Shown: in pieces, positions 32,906 to 44,274 of the stretch | Numbering within the stretch: position 1 is the first letter of the stretch | Layout of the letters: each line of letters starts with the position of its first letter | DNA from: Alternaria dauci | Taxonomy: Eukaryota; Ascomycota; Dothideomycetes; Pleosporales; Pleosporaceae | Direction of reading: 5' to 3' | Length of the DNA: 64,000 bases | NCBI RefSeq assembly: GCF_042100115.1 | Contig: NC_091281.1 | Span: forward strand, 868,001 to 932,000 | Translations under genes and position numbers: made by a program | Notes under the pieces: generated by a model | The model's database searches: none | What the model was told of the DNA's origin: nothing | What the model saw: the letters and a program-made list of their open reading frames with translations, nothing else

Positions 32906-35900
32906 CTACATTACTGTCATGAGCTTCATCTGAGCCGCAAGATCCGCCTCTTGTTGGTGGATCGTGCCAAATGGTGGCTCCTCGTGTAAGGGGCTCGCAA
33001 GAGGACTGGAGTATAAGCCCTCTGCGTCCCTGATGGTGTCTTTGACCTTGCGCGTCAACGTGCTGACATATGGCACTATGCGTCGCAGAGTCGATGTGTC
33101 GAATGGGACTTTCTTCGAAGGTGTCGAAGGTATTGGCGGCGCGTCTAGAAACGGCTCATACGTGCTCCTCCTCTTTTGCAGCGCTTCAATAACGGAGCGC
33201 GCTTTGGCTTCTGAGTCTTTACGGGGTCTCGTAGCGATGGTCTTCGACTCCTGGGTAGCCGGGGTGGCGTCAGCCTCCGGTTTGGCTGGTATCGGTGAAG
33301 ATTGCGGGGTAAAAATTCCACTGTTCGAAGGGAGGATAGACTTCCTCAGTGGGCGCGCCGATTGGGGTGGGTTCTTAGTGCCATCTTCATGAGGAGAAGA
33401 TGATTTGCGCCTTCCTCTTCCATGGCTAGGGCTTGCAGATGGGTCCTCAAAGGCGTCTTCGTCGAAATCAGGCGACGATGGTGGTGAGTCCTGAGCAACA
33501 TCCTGGTGGTCGGCCTCCTGGTCTGCAAGCTCAATCATCGCATCCACTTCGAGCCACATGCCAGAGGGTGGGCCTTGTATCATGCCAAGCGCAACAGCGC
33601 GTACTCTTTGCTCTTTTAGTTCTTCAATCAACAGGCCCCATTCGCGCAATAGACTAATGTTTGCAAGAACATTATTCTGCTGCTCTTGTATGCTCTTCGG
33701 CACAATCATGGCTGAGCCACTGTCCAGCCCAGGAGAGCTTCCGTCCTCAGCAACAGGCTCCTCGGTGAGTTCAGAAAAGTCAAAGTCGTCATTCCAGTCT
33801 TCGGTGACACCCTTGCTTCCCACACCCCATGTGCCGAACTTGTTTGTAACCACGGTGTTACGTTTGCCGGTCAGATCCGGAACCACAGGCACACTCTGGC
33901 TGCGAGCGTGCAACCCGCTGGGTACTCGCCGACCAACAGATCGGCTGCCTCTGCGGTCTGCATCCTTCTTTCCGTGCACTGTACGGGGACGCGGCGGTGT
34001 GCGGTCTCCTGAATTCTTGTCTGCAATCTGCTGTTCAGACCAATCGAAGATGCTGCTACGTGCGTCCTTGTCACCAAACTCTGATGTGGAATGTTGTGGC
34101 GTAGTCGGGTTGGTAGCGAAGCCCGGCGCGAGTAGATGCGTGTGCTGTCGCAGGAGAGCCACAGGGTTGGCCTTGTGGTTGGCTGTTGGATGATCAACCC
34201 AGGGATCCTCATCATCTGCCTCTTCTAGTGACCACCTACTACTATCGTCGTCGTCGTCTCCTGCGCGCGAGTCCCATTCTAATGTGCCAAGCGAGAGCGG
34301 CTTGGGCATGCTCGGGGAAGACGACGATATCGCCTTGGGGAAGAGGGGCGCGCTGTGTGTTCGAGTGACGCTGGGCGAGTCCTGCAAGGAGCGCTGGGGG
34401 CGCACTGTCCGCACGGGAGTCGATATGCTCTCCTCTTCCTCGGCGATGCTCTGATGGCCGGCAACACCATTGACCGTCGGTTCGCCAAAAGAGCCGGGCG
34501 GCAGTAGATCTCGTAGGGCTGTAATCTTGACCTTGGAGGGGGGTGACTCGTCGAATATAGTCTCAATGCGAGGCCCACGCGCGCCGACGGTTGAGCCTCT
34601 GGTCGCACCCGTGCGCAGCGAATCAAAGAGGGTCTCGCTCTGGACGTCAGCGTCGTCCTCGTCGCCGGACCCTAAGGCGCGAACTTCATTATCAGACGAG
34701 CCGACCAATGTCGAGGCTTGTTCTGAGGGGGCCATGGAATGACGCGAGGCCCGAACTCCCGATTGCGCTAGAGTAGGGGATGGTGGCGCTTGATTGGCGC
34801 CCGGTGCGGCTGAGGCCAAAACATCGGGCTGCTGGGGCATTGACGCCAAGGCCGCGCCAGCAACGGGATCAGTCGAGGAGAAGGTAGGGAACAAGGGCGA
34901 CGACACAGGCCTGGCCCGAGAAACATTGCGTGCAGGTGCCATGTCGGCAGGCCCGGCGGATGTGGCGATGTCGCGTCTTGTTGGCGTTGGGTCGGTCACG
35001 TCTCGTCGGCCTTCTCCATACGAGGTGCTGTGTGGCCGTCTGCTCATGGTAGGCAGAATGGGTGCTGAGTTGACCCGCTGGGTTGCGCGGCGGGAGAGTC
35101 TGGGACCGGGCACTGCGCCAGTTCGCTCCTTCTTGGACGATAGGAAGGAAGTGATGGAGAAGGAGCGTTTGGGTCTGGGGGCGTTCTCGGCTTGTGATGT
35201 GGAGGGCCGACCACGAGTTTGGTTTGTTACTTTGGTAGCAAACGTGGCCGCCATGCTAAGTGGCGTCTCTGGTCGGCTCACGAGGAAGACGCTGTCGGCA
35301 TCGTCGCTTGTCGAGTCTTCCGTGTCCTCTACGCTTGCTACGACTGATCTTGCAAGCACGAGCATGGGCTTGTGTTTGTCGTCGGGAAATATCCTCTTGA
35401 AACCATTCGCATATGCCACCGAGCCTCTCCGCCTCGCCAGTGTCCGTTCCTTGGTGATCTTCGCTGTGAAGAACTGAGTGTATTCGACCTCGCTGTCAGT
35501 GCTCGTCGAAGTCTGCTGCTCGTCTGTTGAAGTGTGCTCGGCCGTCATGGACAGGCGCGCGCCGTAGTTTTGCAGTGTCGCGTTGCGTTGGTGGCTGGTC
35601 GCTGGACGACGGAAGGACGGTCGGAGAGTGGCAGAACCCAAGGCAGGCGCTTCACGGGGCCCGCGCACTGACGAGGAGCGCTTCACCAGCTTGTTGCGCG
35701 GTACTGCTGACGTAGAGCGTTTGTCGATTACGGGCACGGTCGAGCCATCGTGCGAGAAGGCCATTGAGCCATTGGAACACGAGACTGCTGGTGACAGTGG
35801 CGACGGGCTCGTAGCCCGGCTTGACGAGTTGGAAATGGACGAGAGGCGCTTGATCCACGAGGCTCGCCGCGTGGGCACGTATCTTGTCGTGTCCAAGTCG

Positions 35901-36247
35901 GACACACTCTGCTCGCTCGAAGGGTAGTAGTTGTTGGCGCTGCTCGGCAATTGCATCGCCGCATCGTCGCTCGTCTTCCTCCTCACAATCCGCAACTGGG
36001 AGCGGCCTTCCTGGCTGAGTCGAGTCGCAAACGACATGCGCGAGGCGGGGGCGACGGATATCGGGGCACTGTAGGGAGGCGCAGTCGTGGTCATGGCAGC
36101 AGTAGACATTGGATCAAGACGCGGCTCGAATGCCCGCGTCGCCTTTTTCTTATTGGGGTGCGACGAGTCCAAGGGGGCCTCTCGTCCAAAAGCCAAGCCG
36201 ACAGAGGATGTACCAACAACAGCGGCAGTGGCACAGAGCTGTATCAC
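32906..36247 (-). CDS. Large, mostly disordered Ser/Arg/Pro-rich protein (function not recognised)
   Basis: A single exon of 1113 residues if the first Met is used. Translation more likely starts at Met47 (MSTAAMTTTAPPYSAP, about 36109), because the first 46 residues look like leader. Most of the chain is low-complexity S/T/P/R with many basic Ser motifs (RRASWIKRLSSISNSSS, RRPHSTSYG), which are candidate kinase sites. Two parts look conserved: an acidic-aromatic motif TEDWNDDFDFSEL near residue 820, and a helical segment at about 850-900 (QNNVLANISLLREWGLLIEE, LKEQRVRAVALGMI). A basic C-terminal helix follows (RRIVPYVSTLTRKVKDTIRD). A WxDDF motif plus a disordered phosphorylatable chain loosely recalls septation-network regulators such as Byr4/Bfa1. 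That resemblance is weak and I do not name the gene on it. Confidence 0.7.
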   Translation of the reverse strand: MIQLCATAAVVGTSSVGLAFGREAPLDSSHPNKKKATRAFEPRLDPMSTAAMTTTAPPYSAPISVAPASRMSFATRLSQEGRSQLRIVRRKTSDDAAMQLPSSANNYYPSSEQSVSDLDTTRYVPTRRASWIKRLSSISNSSSRATSPSPLSPAVSCSNGSMAFSHDGSTVPVIDKRSTSAVPRNKLVKRSSSVRGPREAPALGSATLRPSFRRPATSHQRNATLQNYGARLSMTAEHTSTDEQQTSTSTDSEVEYTQFFTAKITKERTLARRRGSVAYANGFKRIFPDDKHKPMLVLARSVVASVEDTEDSTSDDADSVFLVSRPETPLSMAATFATKVTNQTRGRPSTSQAENAPRPKRSFSITSFLSSKKERTGAVPGPRLSRRATQRVNSAPILPTMSRRPHSTSYGEGRRDVTDPTPTRRDIATSAGPADMAPARNVSRARPVSSPLFPTFSSTDPVAGAALASMPQQPDVLASAAPGANQAPPSPTLAQSGVRASRHSMAPSEQASTLVGSSDNEVRALGSGDEDDADVQSETLFDSLRTGATRGSTVGARGPRIETIFDESPPSKVKITALRDLLPPGSFGEPTVNGVAGHQSIAEEEESISTPVRTVRPQRSLQDSPSVTRTHSAPLFPKAISSSSPSMPKPLSLGTLEWDSRAGDDDDDSSRWSLEEADDEDPWVDHPTANHKANPVALLRQHTHLLAPGFATNPTTPQHSTSEFGDKDARSSIFDWSEQQIADKNSGDRTPPRPRTVHGKKDADRRGSRSVGRRVPSGLHARSQSVPVVPDLTGKRNTVVTNKFGTWGVGSKGVTEDWNDDFDFSELTEEPVAEDGSSPGLDSGSAMIVPKSIQEQQNNVLANISLLREWGLLIEELKEQRVRAVALGMIQGPPSGMWLEVDAMIELADQEADHQDVAQDSPPSSPDFDEDAFEDPSASPSHGRGRRKSSSPHEDGTKNPPQSARPLRKSILPSNSGIFTPQSSPIPAKPEADATPATQESKTIATRPRKDSEAKARSVIEALQKRRSTYEPFLDAPPIPSTPSKKVPFDTSTLRRIVPYVSTLTRKVKDTIRDAEGLYSSPLASPLHEEPPFGTIHQQEADLAAQMKLMTVM

Positions 36248-38359
36248 AAGGGTCCGTCAGTCATTGGCGCCTAGTCCGACTTCTTATAACAGAGGTATAT
36301 CGAGGCAAGACAGGCTTGGTGCAGCCGTTCTCGGATTAGAGGCAGTGGAGGTGTCGATCAAGACATATCAAAACAAATCAAGGGCAGCTGCAGCGCGGAC
36401 AGAAGATCCACGGACTGTGAGATAGAGAAAATGCAGGGTAATTACCGTTGGAATCGTTTTCATTCTCGTAGGAAACCAAGCCGCCGGGAAAAGGTCACTC
36501 GTCGAGGCGCTTGTGACGACTTGTCGAGCATTATGGCATGTCAGGGTGCCGGTGAACCAGGGATCGCGAGCTGCACGAGTAGGGACGGAGGGAGAGGAGG
36601 GGCTCAATCAGGCGCTGGGGCAGGCGTACTGCATTACGAAGCGTAGTAAAGGGAAGGACGGCACAAGCACCGCGGCGGGCTGAAGCAGAGAGGTGGAGCT
36701 CGACGAGGAGCGAGCGGAAGACTGAAGAGAATCCACTGCTTGTTGCTTCTGGGATCTACGTACAGGGCTACCCAGCTCTCTTTGGATTAGCGAGATGTCG
36801 CCGATGAGGGCTGATAGCGGCAGCTCGACTCGAAACATAACACGGAGGCACACAGACCCCATGCCTCACTTTGCACCGTCATAGCTCCACGCTGCGTGCA
36901 AAGTCAATCTCATCGGCCAATGCTGCATGCGATGCGACGTGCCCAAGCAAGAAATGCACATGGACGCTGAGGGCCCGCTGCGGTGCGCGGTGCGCGGTGC
37001 CCAGTACCACGACGTTGCGAGAGTCGGCCTAGGACAAGCCTCTAGCGCCGAGTAACAATCAACAACAATCAGGGACATGGCGCAGAGAGGCTGGAAGAAC
37101 CCCTCTGCCGTCAGAGCTACCCAAATATAGTGTACCAGCGAGCATCCCAGGCGCCCGTCACAACACACGGTGATTGGCAGCCGGCCGCTGAACTGCCTGG
37201 AGAGACCCCTGTCGCGCAGTGGAGATGTTTGCTGATCGCGGCGTACGCAAGTGTCAACCGGCTTATGTAGCTAGGTAGTCCATCGGTGGTAGCGAAGGCG
37301 TGCCTTAGACTGTGCAGCCACGGAGCTATCGCATGTTACCTCGTCGCCCGCACCCGGTACAATCAACGGCAGAGCGACCTTGGTACTTACGAGCATGGCC
37401 TTGCCCGTATACATGTTTGTTGAATCGCCTGATTCGGGCACCAATTGCGCCCAGCGGGAACATGGGTTGAGGATGGCACGGAAACGGTGAGTGACTGAGG
37501 CAGCGAATTTTGCCCATCCTAGAAATTCTGCACTCGGAACATATCTCCGGCAAATGCGCGCACGGTTTGATCTATCCACCATGGCTCTGTAGTCGGTAGC
37601 CGTCCGCCGTTTTGTACATTGCGGAGTTTTTCCTTCTTTCTTTCGACGCCAAATCAAACGACATGGCCACATCGCAGGTTGCATGTCGTAGCCAAGGCGG
37701 CTTCGTGTCCGGCCCAAAGCAGCTGGAGGATGACTACCGCGGTCAAGGATAGACTCCAGATGCTTTTGCAGACCATCGGGGCCGTTGTGCCCCTCCCTCT
37801 AGGCATGGCGGCCGCACGTTGGAGCTCATCTGGCAGCCGGCTTGCTGCGCGAGCCGTGCGGTGTACTGTACTGTACTGTACAGTACAGTACCTAGGTAGA
37901 GCCCAAGGTGACTGCAGTGCGTGCTGTCCTGCGGGAACACAGAGATGCGAGTAACCGGGACAATCCTAGAAGCACATCATTGCTAAGGCGCCTCCAGACG
38001 CGTGGTGCAGATCCGCCAGCTCTGCCAGTCCACAGGCGCAGAGACGGGTTGTCATGTTTGATGGGCTGTCGGCGTCGATGCCCTGATTGGCCACTGCCCG
38101 CTCCTTCCAGAACCGCCGCCACGCCACATTTGGCTCCCCACGTCAAAATGTTCTCTGCCTTGGACAAGCAGCCGTAACACCGCAATAAGCAGAGACCGCC
38201 CACTGCCCCGCTATTACACTGTGACTACCGGAAAAGACTCGATAGTACGATAGTATCGCCCGCTCGCCGTCCAGGCCAGCGCCACCGTGACATCGACTGC
38301 GGCCGACGTTGACTTTGTCGGACAACGCATCATCCAGGATCTCCCGCCAACCCGCGACC
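36248..38359. other. Divergent spacer of 2.1 kb
   Basis: This spacer separates the large disordered protein (minus) from GCN20 (plus). It should hold both promoters, but nothing within it codes convincingly. It contains a perfect 24 bp palindrome (37868..37891) and two CTAGGTA motifs (37271..37277 and 37892..37898). A run of pyrimidines precedes the GCN20 start. Confidence 0.5.
37868..37891. repeat. Perfect 24 bp palindrome of GTACT units
   Basis: The sequence GTACTGTACTGT is followed directly by its reverse complement with no spacer, a perfect dyad centred between 37879 and 37880. It is built from CTGTA/TACAG pentamers. It can extrude as a cruciform or serve a symmetric DNA-binding protein. 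No gene overlaps it. Confidence 0.9.
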
Positions 38360-40668
38360 ATGGAAGCTGAGATCAGAACCCAAATCCCTAACATTGACCC
38401 TGTCCTGTCAGAGTATTCAGCGGGGTACCTTAGCCATGCCGCCAGCCAGTTTACTTCCGACTCGGACCCCAATGCCCCCTCCCCGCTCAAGGAAGCTGCT
38501 GCTACCGTGAGCGCCCTGCTCCTGTCAGCTTCTGGAGATCTATCAAGCCAGAATGAGACGAGTATCCAAAACCTTGTTGACAAGTTCGTCTCCCGCCTCA
38601 ATGCCGCCAATGGTGCCGACGGCGAGCGTCGCCAGATGGCACCTTCGGCCAAGAAACTCGACCAGGCTATCCACGTGGGCTCTTCCAGGAACATTTCCTC
38701 CACGCTAGGTCTCGCTGGTGGCGCCGTTGACCTCGAGTCTGCCAACACGCGTAAAGTCGAATCCAGAGTCGACCGCAAGAAGCTCGAGAAGGCTGAACGT
38801 AAACTCCGTGCCAAGCAAGACCGTAAAGAGTTCAAGAATGTTGAATATGAAGCCTCCCGACTTCTCAACGAGCCCAACGAGGCGCAAAGCTATGAGGAGT
38901 TCTACATGGCCGTTAACCCGCTGCAGTTGGGTGACTCTACCTCGAAGAGCAAGGATATCAAGATTGACAGCTTTGACATCTCCATGCCTGGATTACGTAT
39001 CCTTACAGACAGCTCTCTCACCCTTGCATATGGCCGCAGATACGGTCTGGTAGGTCAAAACGGTATCGGTAAATCCACTTTGCTTCGCGCCCTTGCTCGC
39101 CGTGAGGTCGCTATCCCTACTCACATTTCGATTCTTCACGTGGAACAGGAGGTTTGTCAGCATCCTCATGATCTATCTTCTACAACTGACTTTGTATACA
39201 GATTACTGGTGATGACACTCCTGCTCTGCAAGCTGTCTTGGACGCCGACGTTTGGCGCAAGCATCTCCTTAGGGAGCAAGAAAAGATCAGCAAGGAGCTA
39301 GCTGAGCTTGAAGAGGAGCGTGCCAAAATGGCAGACACTTCTGCAGATGCCGCCAAGCTAGACACTCAGCGTGAGGGTCTAGATACTACTTTGAGCGACA
39401 TCCATGCCAAGCTTGCCGAAATGGAATCCGACAAGGCTGAGTCTCGAGCAGCAAGTATCCTTGCAGGTCTTGGTTTCTCGCAGGAGCGACAGCAATTCGC
39501 GACCAAAACATTCTCTGGAGGATGGAGGATGCGTCTGGCGCTTGCACGTGCGCTCTTCTGTGAACCTGATCTGCTCTTGCTCGACGAACCGTCGAACATG
39601 TTGGACGTCCCCTCTATCACTTTCCTAGCGAACTATCTTCAGGGTTACCCAAGCACAGTACTTGTTGTATCCCACGACCGAGCCTTCCTGAACGAAGTAG
39701 CAACCGATATTATCCATCAACACTCTGAGCGACTCGACTACTACAAAGGCGGTAATTTCGACTCGTTCTACGCGACCAAAGAAGAGCGTCGCAAGACAGC
39801 GGTTCGCGAATATGAAAAACAGATGGCCGAGCGTGCGCATTTGCAAGCTTTCATCGACAAGTTCCGGTACAACGCCGCCAAGTCTTCTGAGGCCCAGTCT
39901 AGGATCAAGAAGCTGGAGAAGATGCCTGTCCTGACTCCCCCAGAGGCAGCATACTCGGTGCACTTCAAGTTCCCGGAGGTTGAAAAGCTGTCGCCCCCTA
40001 TCATTCAGATGAGCGGCGTTACGTTTGGGTACACTCCTGACAAGATTCTGCTGAAGAACGTGGACCTTGATGTGCAACTCGACTCCCGTATCGGCATTGT
40101 GGGACCCAACGGTGCCGGAAAGACAACTGCATTGAAGCTTCTTATTGGTGCTCTTCAACCCACGACTGGTGTCATCTCGCAAAATCCACGATTACGCGTA
40201 GGATTCTTTGCGCAACATCACGTTGACGCGCTGGATCTAAATGACAGTGCCGTCGGCTTCATGTCGAAGACGTACCACGGACGGGCAGATGAAGAGTATC
40301 GTCGCCACCTTGGTGCGTTTGGTATTACTGGTATGACGGGTCTGCAGAAGATGGAGTTACTGTCAGGAGGTCAGAAATCGCGCGTTGCGTTTGCGTGCCT
40401 GGCGTTGCAGAACCCGCACATTCTCGTGCTTGACGAGCCGTCTAACCACTTGGATATTGAAGCCATGGACGCGCTTTCGGATGCCTTGAACAAGTTCCAG
40501 GGTGGTGTGCTGATGGTCAGTCACGACGTGACCATGTTGCAGAATGTATGCACAAGTTTGTGGGTGTGTGATAACGGCACGATTGAGCACTTTGACGGCA
40601 CTGTCAAAGATTACAAGCGGCGCATTACAGCACAAGCGAACGAAGCGGGAGTGGTAGCGAAGCACTAG
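38360..40668 (+). CDS. GCN20: ABC-F ATPase GCN20 (activator of Gcn2 kinase signalling)
   Basis: Gcn20 works with Gcn1 on translating ribosomes so that uncharged tRNA activates the eIF2-alpha kinase Gcn2. Two exons, 38360..39151 and 39202..40668, give 752 residues, the same length as the yeast protein. The 50 bp intron has a GTTTGT donor and TATACAG acceptor and joins HVEQE to ITGDDTPALQAV. The N-terminal Gcn1-binding region is helical. Two ABC domains follow. The first has Walker A GQNGIGKST, signature FSGGWRMRLALARAL and Walker B LLLLDEPSNMLD. The second has GPNGAGKTT, LSGGQKSRVAFA and ILVLDEPSNHLD. No membrane spans are present, as expected for ABC-F. An upstream in-frame Met at 38309 exists, but MEAEIRTQIP is the conserved start. 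Confidence 0.96.
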
Positions 40669-41067
40669 ATGCGAGTCAAGAATGCCAGATATGTGACAGT
40701 AATGATATGCTTGTCCATGCCCGAGAAACGTGAGCATCTTTGAGGCAATCACTTGGTTCGGATTGCAATTCACAAGCGTTGGTGTTGCGTTGCTATGCCG
40801 GTCGTGACAAGATGCATGACACTCGATTGTGCCTTCCCTTTGAAAGTTGGAAGGCACGCTAGCTCCAAACCAGACGCCTGGACTCATTAACCACTCTCCG
40901 CGTCCATCGCACCTCATCACACGCACCACATCTCCCGCGCAGCACAGCACAGCAAGCAAACAAACACTTGCTTCCCTTTCACCTTGCCTCCTGTTCGACC
41001 TCAATGCGCGTAGCTGCCTCGTGGTGCCCACGCGCTCAGGTTTAATTGACAGCGGCTACTAGCGCGC
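40669..41067. other. Spacer of about 400 bp
   Basis: 3' region of GCN20 and promoter/leader of the WHI2-like gene. It includes the purine/pyrimidine-biased run GCACAGCACAGCACAGCAAGC near 40,940. The true first exon of the WHI2-like gene may lie here. Confidence 0.4.
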
Positions 41068-42729
41068 TTGCCCCTTCGAGCTCATCATCCGTCCTGTCCA
41101 ATACACAACCACGCACCCACCGGCACCTTGTCGCGCACGCAGAACTCCAGTACAGACGGCTTGTCCGTAGTCACTCATTTGCATCCGAATCCCACCGATC
41201 GTGACTCGTCCCGTCCACCCTACGCCGCCAGCGCACACGCCAGCAGCACCGCAGCATTGACAACAGCCGGCGAATCACCCTACCCACCTCCCTTCTCCTC
41301 CCTCTTCTTCCCGCCCGGCGACGCCGAGGAACGCAACAAGCTCGGTGAAAGCACACAAGACGAATCGCCTCCCGCATTCACATCTGCGCCTGCCTTTACC
41401 GAGTCCTCGTCGTCTGCTGCCGCTGTAGCTGCCACCAAGGCCGCCCTCCCGTCCGACTCCAAAGACGGCTCTAGTAGCAAAGACGTCGACGACGGAGAAC
41501 CACCGCCACCCTACAGCGAAGGATCAAGCCCGCTCGAGTCTTTTACATACGTAATGGCATCCGCAGGGGGTCCCGCGAGTATCATTACTCAGGTATCGCA
41601 AACAACAAACGCAGGACCGCCGATCAACACACTCGGTGGATCAGACGAGAACATTACTTTGGAGTTGAGGTAGTCACTCCGCACACCACACACACCATGC
41701 CCGAAGCTAACTCGAAATGTAGGGGCACGCGGTTTACCCTGTCGCGAGACGAGCTTCTGACCCTCCCCGAGTTCGTCCTACTCTCCCTCTTTCCCAATGG
41801 CCTGCTCCCAGACGGGCACATGAACTCCTACCACGATGGAGACGTATACCCAGTCGACGTTGGTAACCCCACTTCCTCTTCTCCTTCCCCCCCTTCCCTT
41901 CCCTTGGCTCCAGTAGCTAAGATCTTGTACCATCTTTCGAACCCCGCATTATATTTATCTGACAATATCTATCCTTCACAGTATGATCCAAACTCTCTAC
42001 AGTACATGTTGGAGTTCTTCCGCACTGTAGCCCAGACCATCCCTGCGTCTCCTCCCTCGCCGACCGCCGCCTCCGACCATGCTGCCGAAGCTGTGCCCAT
42101 TGAGCCTATGCATGGATCCGCTAGGGACATGCTGCAGGATCGCGCTGGTATAATTGTCCTTCGCGAGGACCTCGACTTCTACGCTATCCCGCCTCACCGC
42201 GACATTACTCAGCCTGAGATGATTGAAGTCAAGCGGGCTGCGGGTGAGGCACTGCTTAGACAAGATGGCATTTTCTCTGGCCTCAGGAAGAGTGAAGAGC
42301 CAGGAACGACCGAGCAGCACCTCATCGAGATGTTGACCGCAGGGTAAGCACGACAATGGCGTTATAGAGACTAGCAGCTAACAGCATCTAGCGGCTTCAA
42401 CCATGACGACCGATGGGGCCACCGTGCCGGCGAGCCTAACAAAGCCGTCATTTGCAGCATCGCCCTTGCACGCCTGAGAACGGACATCAAGGGCAACGAC
42501 CTTGCTAACAGCAACGCTGTCGGTATGGCGCAGAAGCTGCTCCTCTTCTGGAGGAAACCCGCTCGCCGCTGCTGGTGGGAAGGTGTTGAGCTTGACAACG
42601 TTAGGGGTGTCGAAGGCAAGCTCAAGGTATGGATAAGGAGAGTCTGGACGCTCGAAATGGTATGGGTACCCTGATACGCAAGCACAGCTTTCACTGACAA
42701 CGTTCCAGAGCGTTATTGGCCTTCGCTAG
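41068..42729 (+). CDS. WHI2-like BTB/POZ protein (phosphatase activator), 5' end uncertain
   Basis: Five exons by frame: open from about 41050 to 41669, then 41723..41858, 41982..42343, 42392..42659 and 42709..42729. Yeast Whi2 works with the Psr1 phosphatase in stress responses, TORC1 restraint and growth arrest. The core TRFTLSRDELLTLPEFVLLS and FPNGLLPDG is the BTB-like signature of the family. YDPNSLQYMLEFFRTVAQ, GFNHDDRWGHRAGEPNKAV and a C-terminal KVWIRRVWTLEMSVIGLR follow. The N-terminal 150 residues are S/T/P/A-rich with a PPPPYSEGSSPLESFTYVM motif that looks conserved. No in-frame ATG precedes it, so the start probably comes from an unplaced upstream exon. Intron 2 (41859..41981) has the weak donor GTTGGT, a length divisible by three and no stop. 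Confidence 0.8.
41859..41981 (+). other. Stop-free 123-base intron in the WHI2-like gene
   Basis: The segment runs from GTTGGT to TTCACAG. It lacks stop codons in the reading frame and is a multiple of three, so either splicing or retention gives a full protein. Removal produces VYPVDYDPNSL, the form expected for the family. Retention inserts 41 residues rich in S and P. Confidence 0.6.
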
Positions 42730-44274
42730 GGCCCCCGCTACGTGTGGCGTATCTTTTCTTGACCTTGGTGGCGTTCCCCTGTTTACTCTTGACGTTTCAA
42801 TCGCGGCATCACTACCGCCGATGAAAAGCACCGGCTAGCTCATCGTTTCCTATTGTTCTTGATACCTCTCCACTTTGGTTCATCATCACCTATGGAGACT
42901 AAGGCAGATGCTCTCCATCCCATAGCAAGCGTTGGCATCATAAGGGTTTCTTCAATTACATTGTTTGTTTTTTCTTCTCTAAGATAATCTACGGGTAAAG
43001 ACGTACATATGCTTTGTATAGCAGTAGTAGTAGCGGCAGCAAGCGGAGAATTCAGGTCCGCAGTAAATTGTAATATCTCTTGTCAGTAAACCTCATTTTC
43101 CAAACCCTACTCACGCTTGATTTTCTCGTTGGGACTCAACTCATTGGCAACAGTTCAGCTTTTCGTGTCACTCCGCCTCTAAAGCCATGTCGTGATCCCA
43201 GGTACCCGGTTCGACAAGCACGGATGAGAAAAAAAATATGGCGAAAGAGAAGCTTGGGGATCCCGGTTATTCAACAGGAACACAGCAGTTCTTGATGTGG
43301 GGTTAGTCTGCGGGAGGAAAAGCTTTTGACGCCACAAGAGAGGGGGGCGGCTAAGACATTGTGACATGTGAGGCTGAATTTGGTACCGTAACCTCGTACC
43401 TTGCATGCTGTGCGCGTGGGGAAGAAAGGACACAGCGTGGTGGCTGCATGTGGAATCTGTGTCGTGGCTGTGTGATGTGAGTTGAATATAGATTGGGGAA
43501 GTGACATGTTGTGGAAGGGGGATGATGCAGGGGCAGGGGTGCGTTATCGTTTGGCTATTTTGACATTGCACTTGTAGCCTCATGACCGGTCTCTTTGGCT
43601 CTGCGTATCTCCATCTATCTTGTAATCGGTATTTATCGATTCAGACGAAGACGGAAGTCCTAGGATCCTTTTTTATGGGAACTACGTACATGATTTCAGG
43701 AGCATGACCACAGATGCCTCCTACCAACAACGTACAGCAATCCCAGATGCACATCGCCGTCAGGAACGGGAATAATACTACCTGGTACGACAAATTGAGT
43801 TGGTATTCGGATCTTCATGCATGATAGCCCAATATGCACTATGACAACCAGTATCCTCCCTATCGCGATGTGGAGAAACATACCTCTCAATCCGATACAT
43901 CGAAACTTGATCTTTTCCATATCGGAAGTCTAGGTTACAGCGGCAAAAGTGTCAGATGTACTAATGTATGAGCGGACGACACGTTGCTACACATAGGCGT
44001 GGCGTGTCAATGCATCTTCATCCCATGCATTGCATACTACATCTTGCGTGGTGTGTATGCCGAGCGGAAAGTATCTGATGGGGCGTGCATGCAGCAAGAT
44101 GTCCGATCCGATGTCAGAAGTGGAACATGCGTCTAGCGGTCTCCCTGAGACGTTGGGCAACGTTGTGTGTACGATCGGCTGTTGAGTTTGACGTATGCGT
44201 GCAACACAGCATGGATGTGGAGGACGATAACGAATGGCGTTTGAGGTTGAACGTGTACTGCAGATGTCAATACG
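42730..44274. other. Intergenic region of 1.5 kb
   Basis: 3' flank of the WHI2-like gene followed by DNA without a defensible gene. A 50-codon stop-free stretch on the minus strand (about 43,780-43,940, with YGKDQVSMYRIERYVSPHRD) has coding-like composition. It sits just after a good acceptor-like site (CTGAC...AACCTAG), so a short or decayed exon is possible. I could not connect it to a start codon. Confidence 0.4.
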
